A stretch of 5,101 bases of DNA from Gammaproteobacteria bacterium (lineage in GTDB: Bacteria; Pseudomonadota; Gammaproteobacteria; Pseudomonadales; Pseudomonadaceae). The notes under the pieces were generated by a model. That model saw only the letters and a list, made by a program, of their open reading frames with translations, had not been told where the DNA came from and searched no databases. Positions 4,967-5,101 of this stretch are shown here, piece after piece (the first letter of the stretch is position 1; the number at the start of each line of letters is the position of its first letter). The DNA lies in NCBI GenBank assembly GCA_012735335.1, contig JAAYHO010000144.1:1-5101 (forward strand), given 5' to 3'. The position numbers were made by a program, and so were the translations under genes.

Positions 4967-5101
4967 CAGCTTTCAGCCTTTCCCTGGCTGCAGACAGGAT
5001 GTCCCGGGGCGAGCGCTGACTCACTCCACTATGCTCCCCTTCATCCAGTAACATGCGCAATTGCTCCAGGCCTGCGCTATGCTCCTGATCCCGTCGGATC
5101 A
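4953..5101 (-). CDS. parD: ParD-type antitoxin, C-terminal part only
   Basis: The minus frame is open from the right edge (first full codon at 5099) to a TAG at 4955-4953, giving 48 residues: IRRDQEHSAGLEQLRMLLDEGE, SGVSQRSPRDILSAARERL, KADGEL. This is the typical C-terminal half of a ParD antitoxin: a helical L-x-x-L-R-x-x-L-x-E-G-x-x-S-G stretch, then a charged helix that wraps the toxin. The ribbon-helix-helix DNA-binding N-terminus and the promoter lie outside the window. It overlaps parE by 14 bp, the normal order being antitoxin first. In this family the antitoxin, alone or with toxin, represses its own promoter. Confidence 0.8.
   Translation of the reverse strand, partial: IRRDQEHSAGLEQLRMLLDEGEHSGVSQRSPRDILSAARERLKADGEL

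Noticed and set aside
1..5101. CRISPR array, tRNA, rRNA, insertion sequence or phage genes
   Set aside because: No regularly spaced short direct repeats, cloverleaf, rRNA-like sequence, transposase or phage protein was seen on either strand.

Overview
The window comes from a motile gammaproteobacterium, most likely Pseudomonadaceae (Pseudomonas or Halopseudomonas type). The reasons are the gene order fliC-flaG-fliD, the flagellin C-terminus ending [10 protein letters not shown], promoter motifs of the Pseudomonas flagellar cascade, and a REP pair of the GTAGGAGC...GCGAA class. The species cannot be fixed from this sequence alone.

Left two thirds (1-3811, all minus strand): the flagellar filament locus, read right to left. 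fliC encodes an unusually long flagellin (757 aa). Its surface-exposed middle is built from five diverged tandem units of the flagellin 'IN' type. A stem-loop terminator follows, then flaG (122 aa), then the 5' part of the filament-cap gene fliD (249 codons, continuing past base 1). Regulation can be read from the DNA. Two tandem sigma-28 (FliA) type promoters precede fliC, with a perfect 20-bp palindrome between them. A sigma-54 promoter precedes fliD, with a FleQ-box-like site in the fliD leader. This matches the Pseudomonas scheme in which the cap gene is a sigma-54/FleQ (earlier) gene and the filament gene is a FliA (late) gene.

Middle (about 3780-4107): the spacer beyond the fliC promoters holds a REP doublet (REPIN), a perfect 26-bp inverted repeat. 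I see nothing supportable in 3780-3909 apart from G-rich and T-run low-complexity DNA.

Right end (4108-5101): a small plus-strand gene for an unrecognised two-or-three-helix membrane protein, with its own terminator. Convergent to it on the minus strand lies a parDE-type toxin-antitoxin pair. The antitoxin gene runs off the right edge, and the toxin appears to lack its usual C-terminal strand.

Most of the window is conventional. The items most worth a second look are the repeat-built flagellin, the duplicated fliC promoter with its palindrome, the downstream FleQ-like box of fliD, a possible fliC leader RNA switch, and the shortened ParE toxin.
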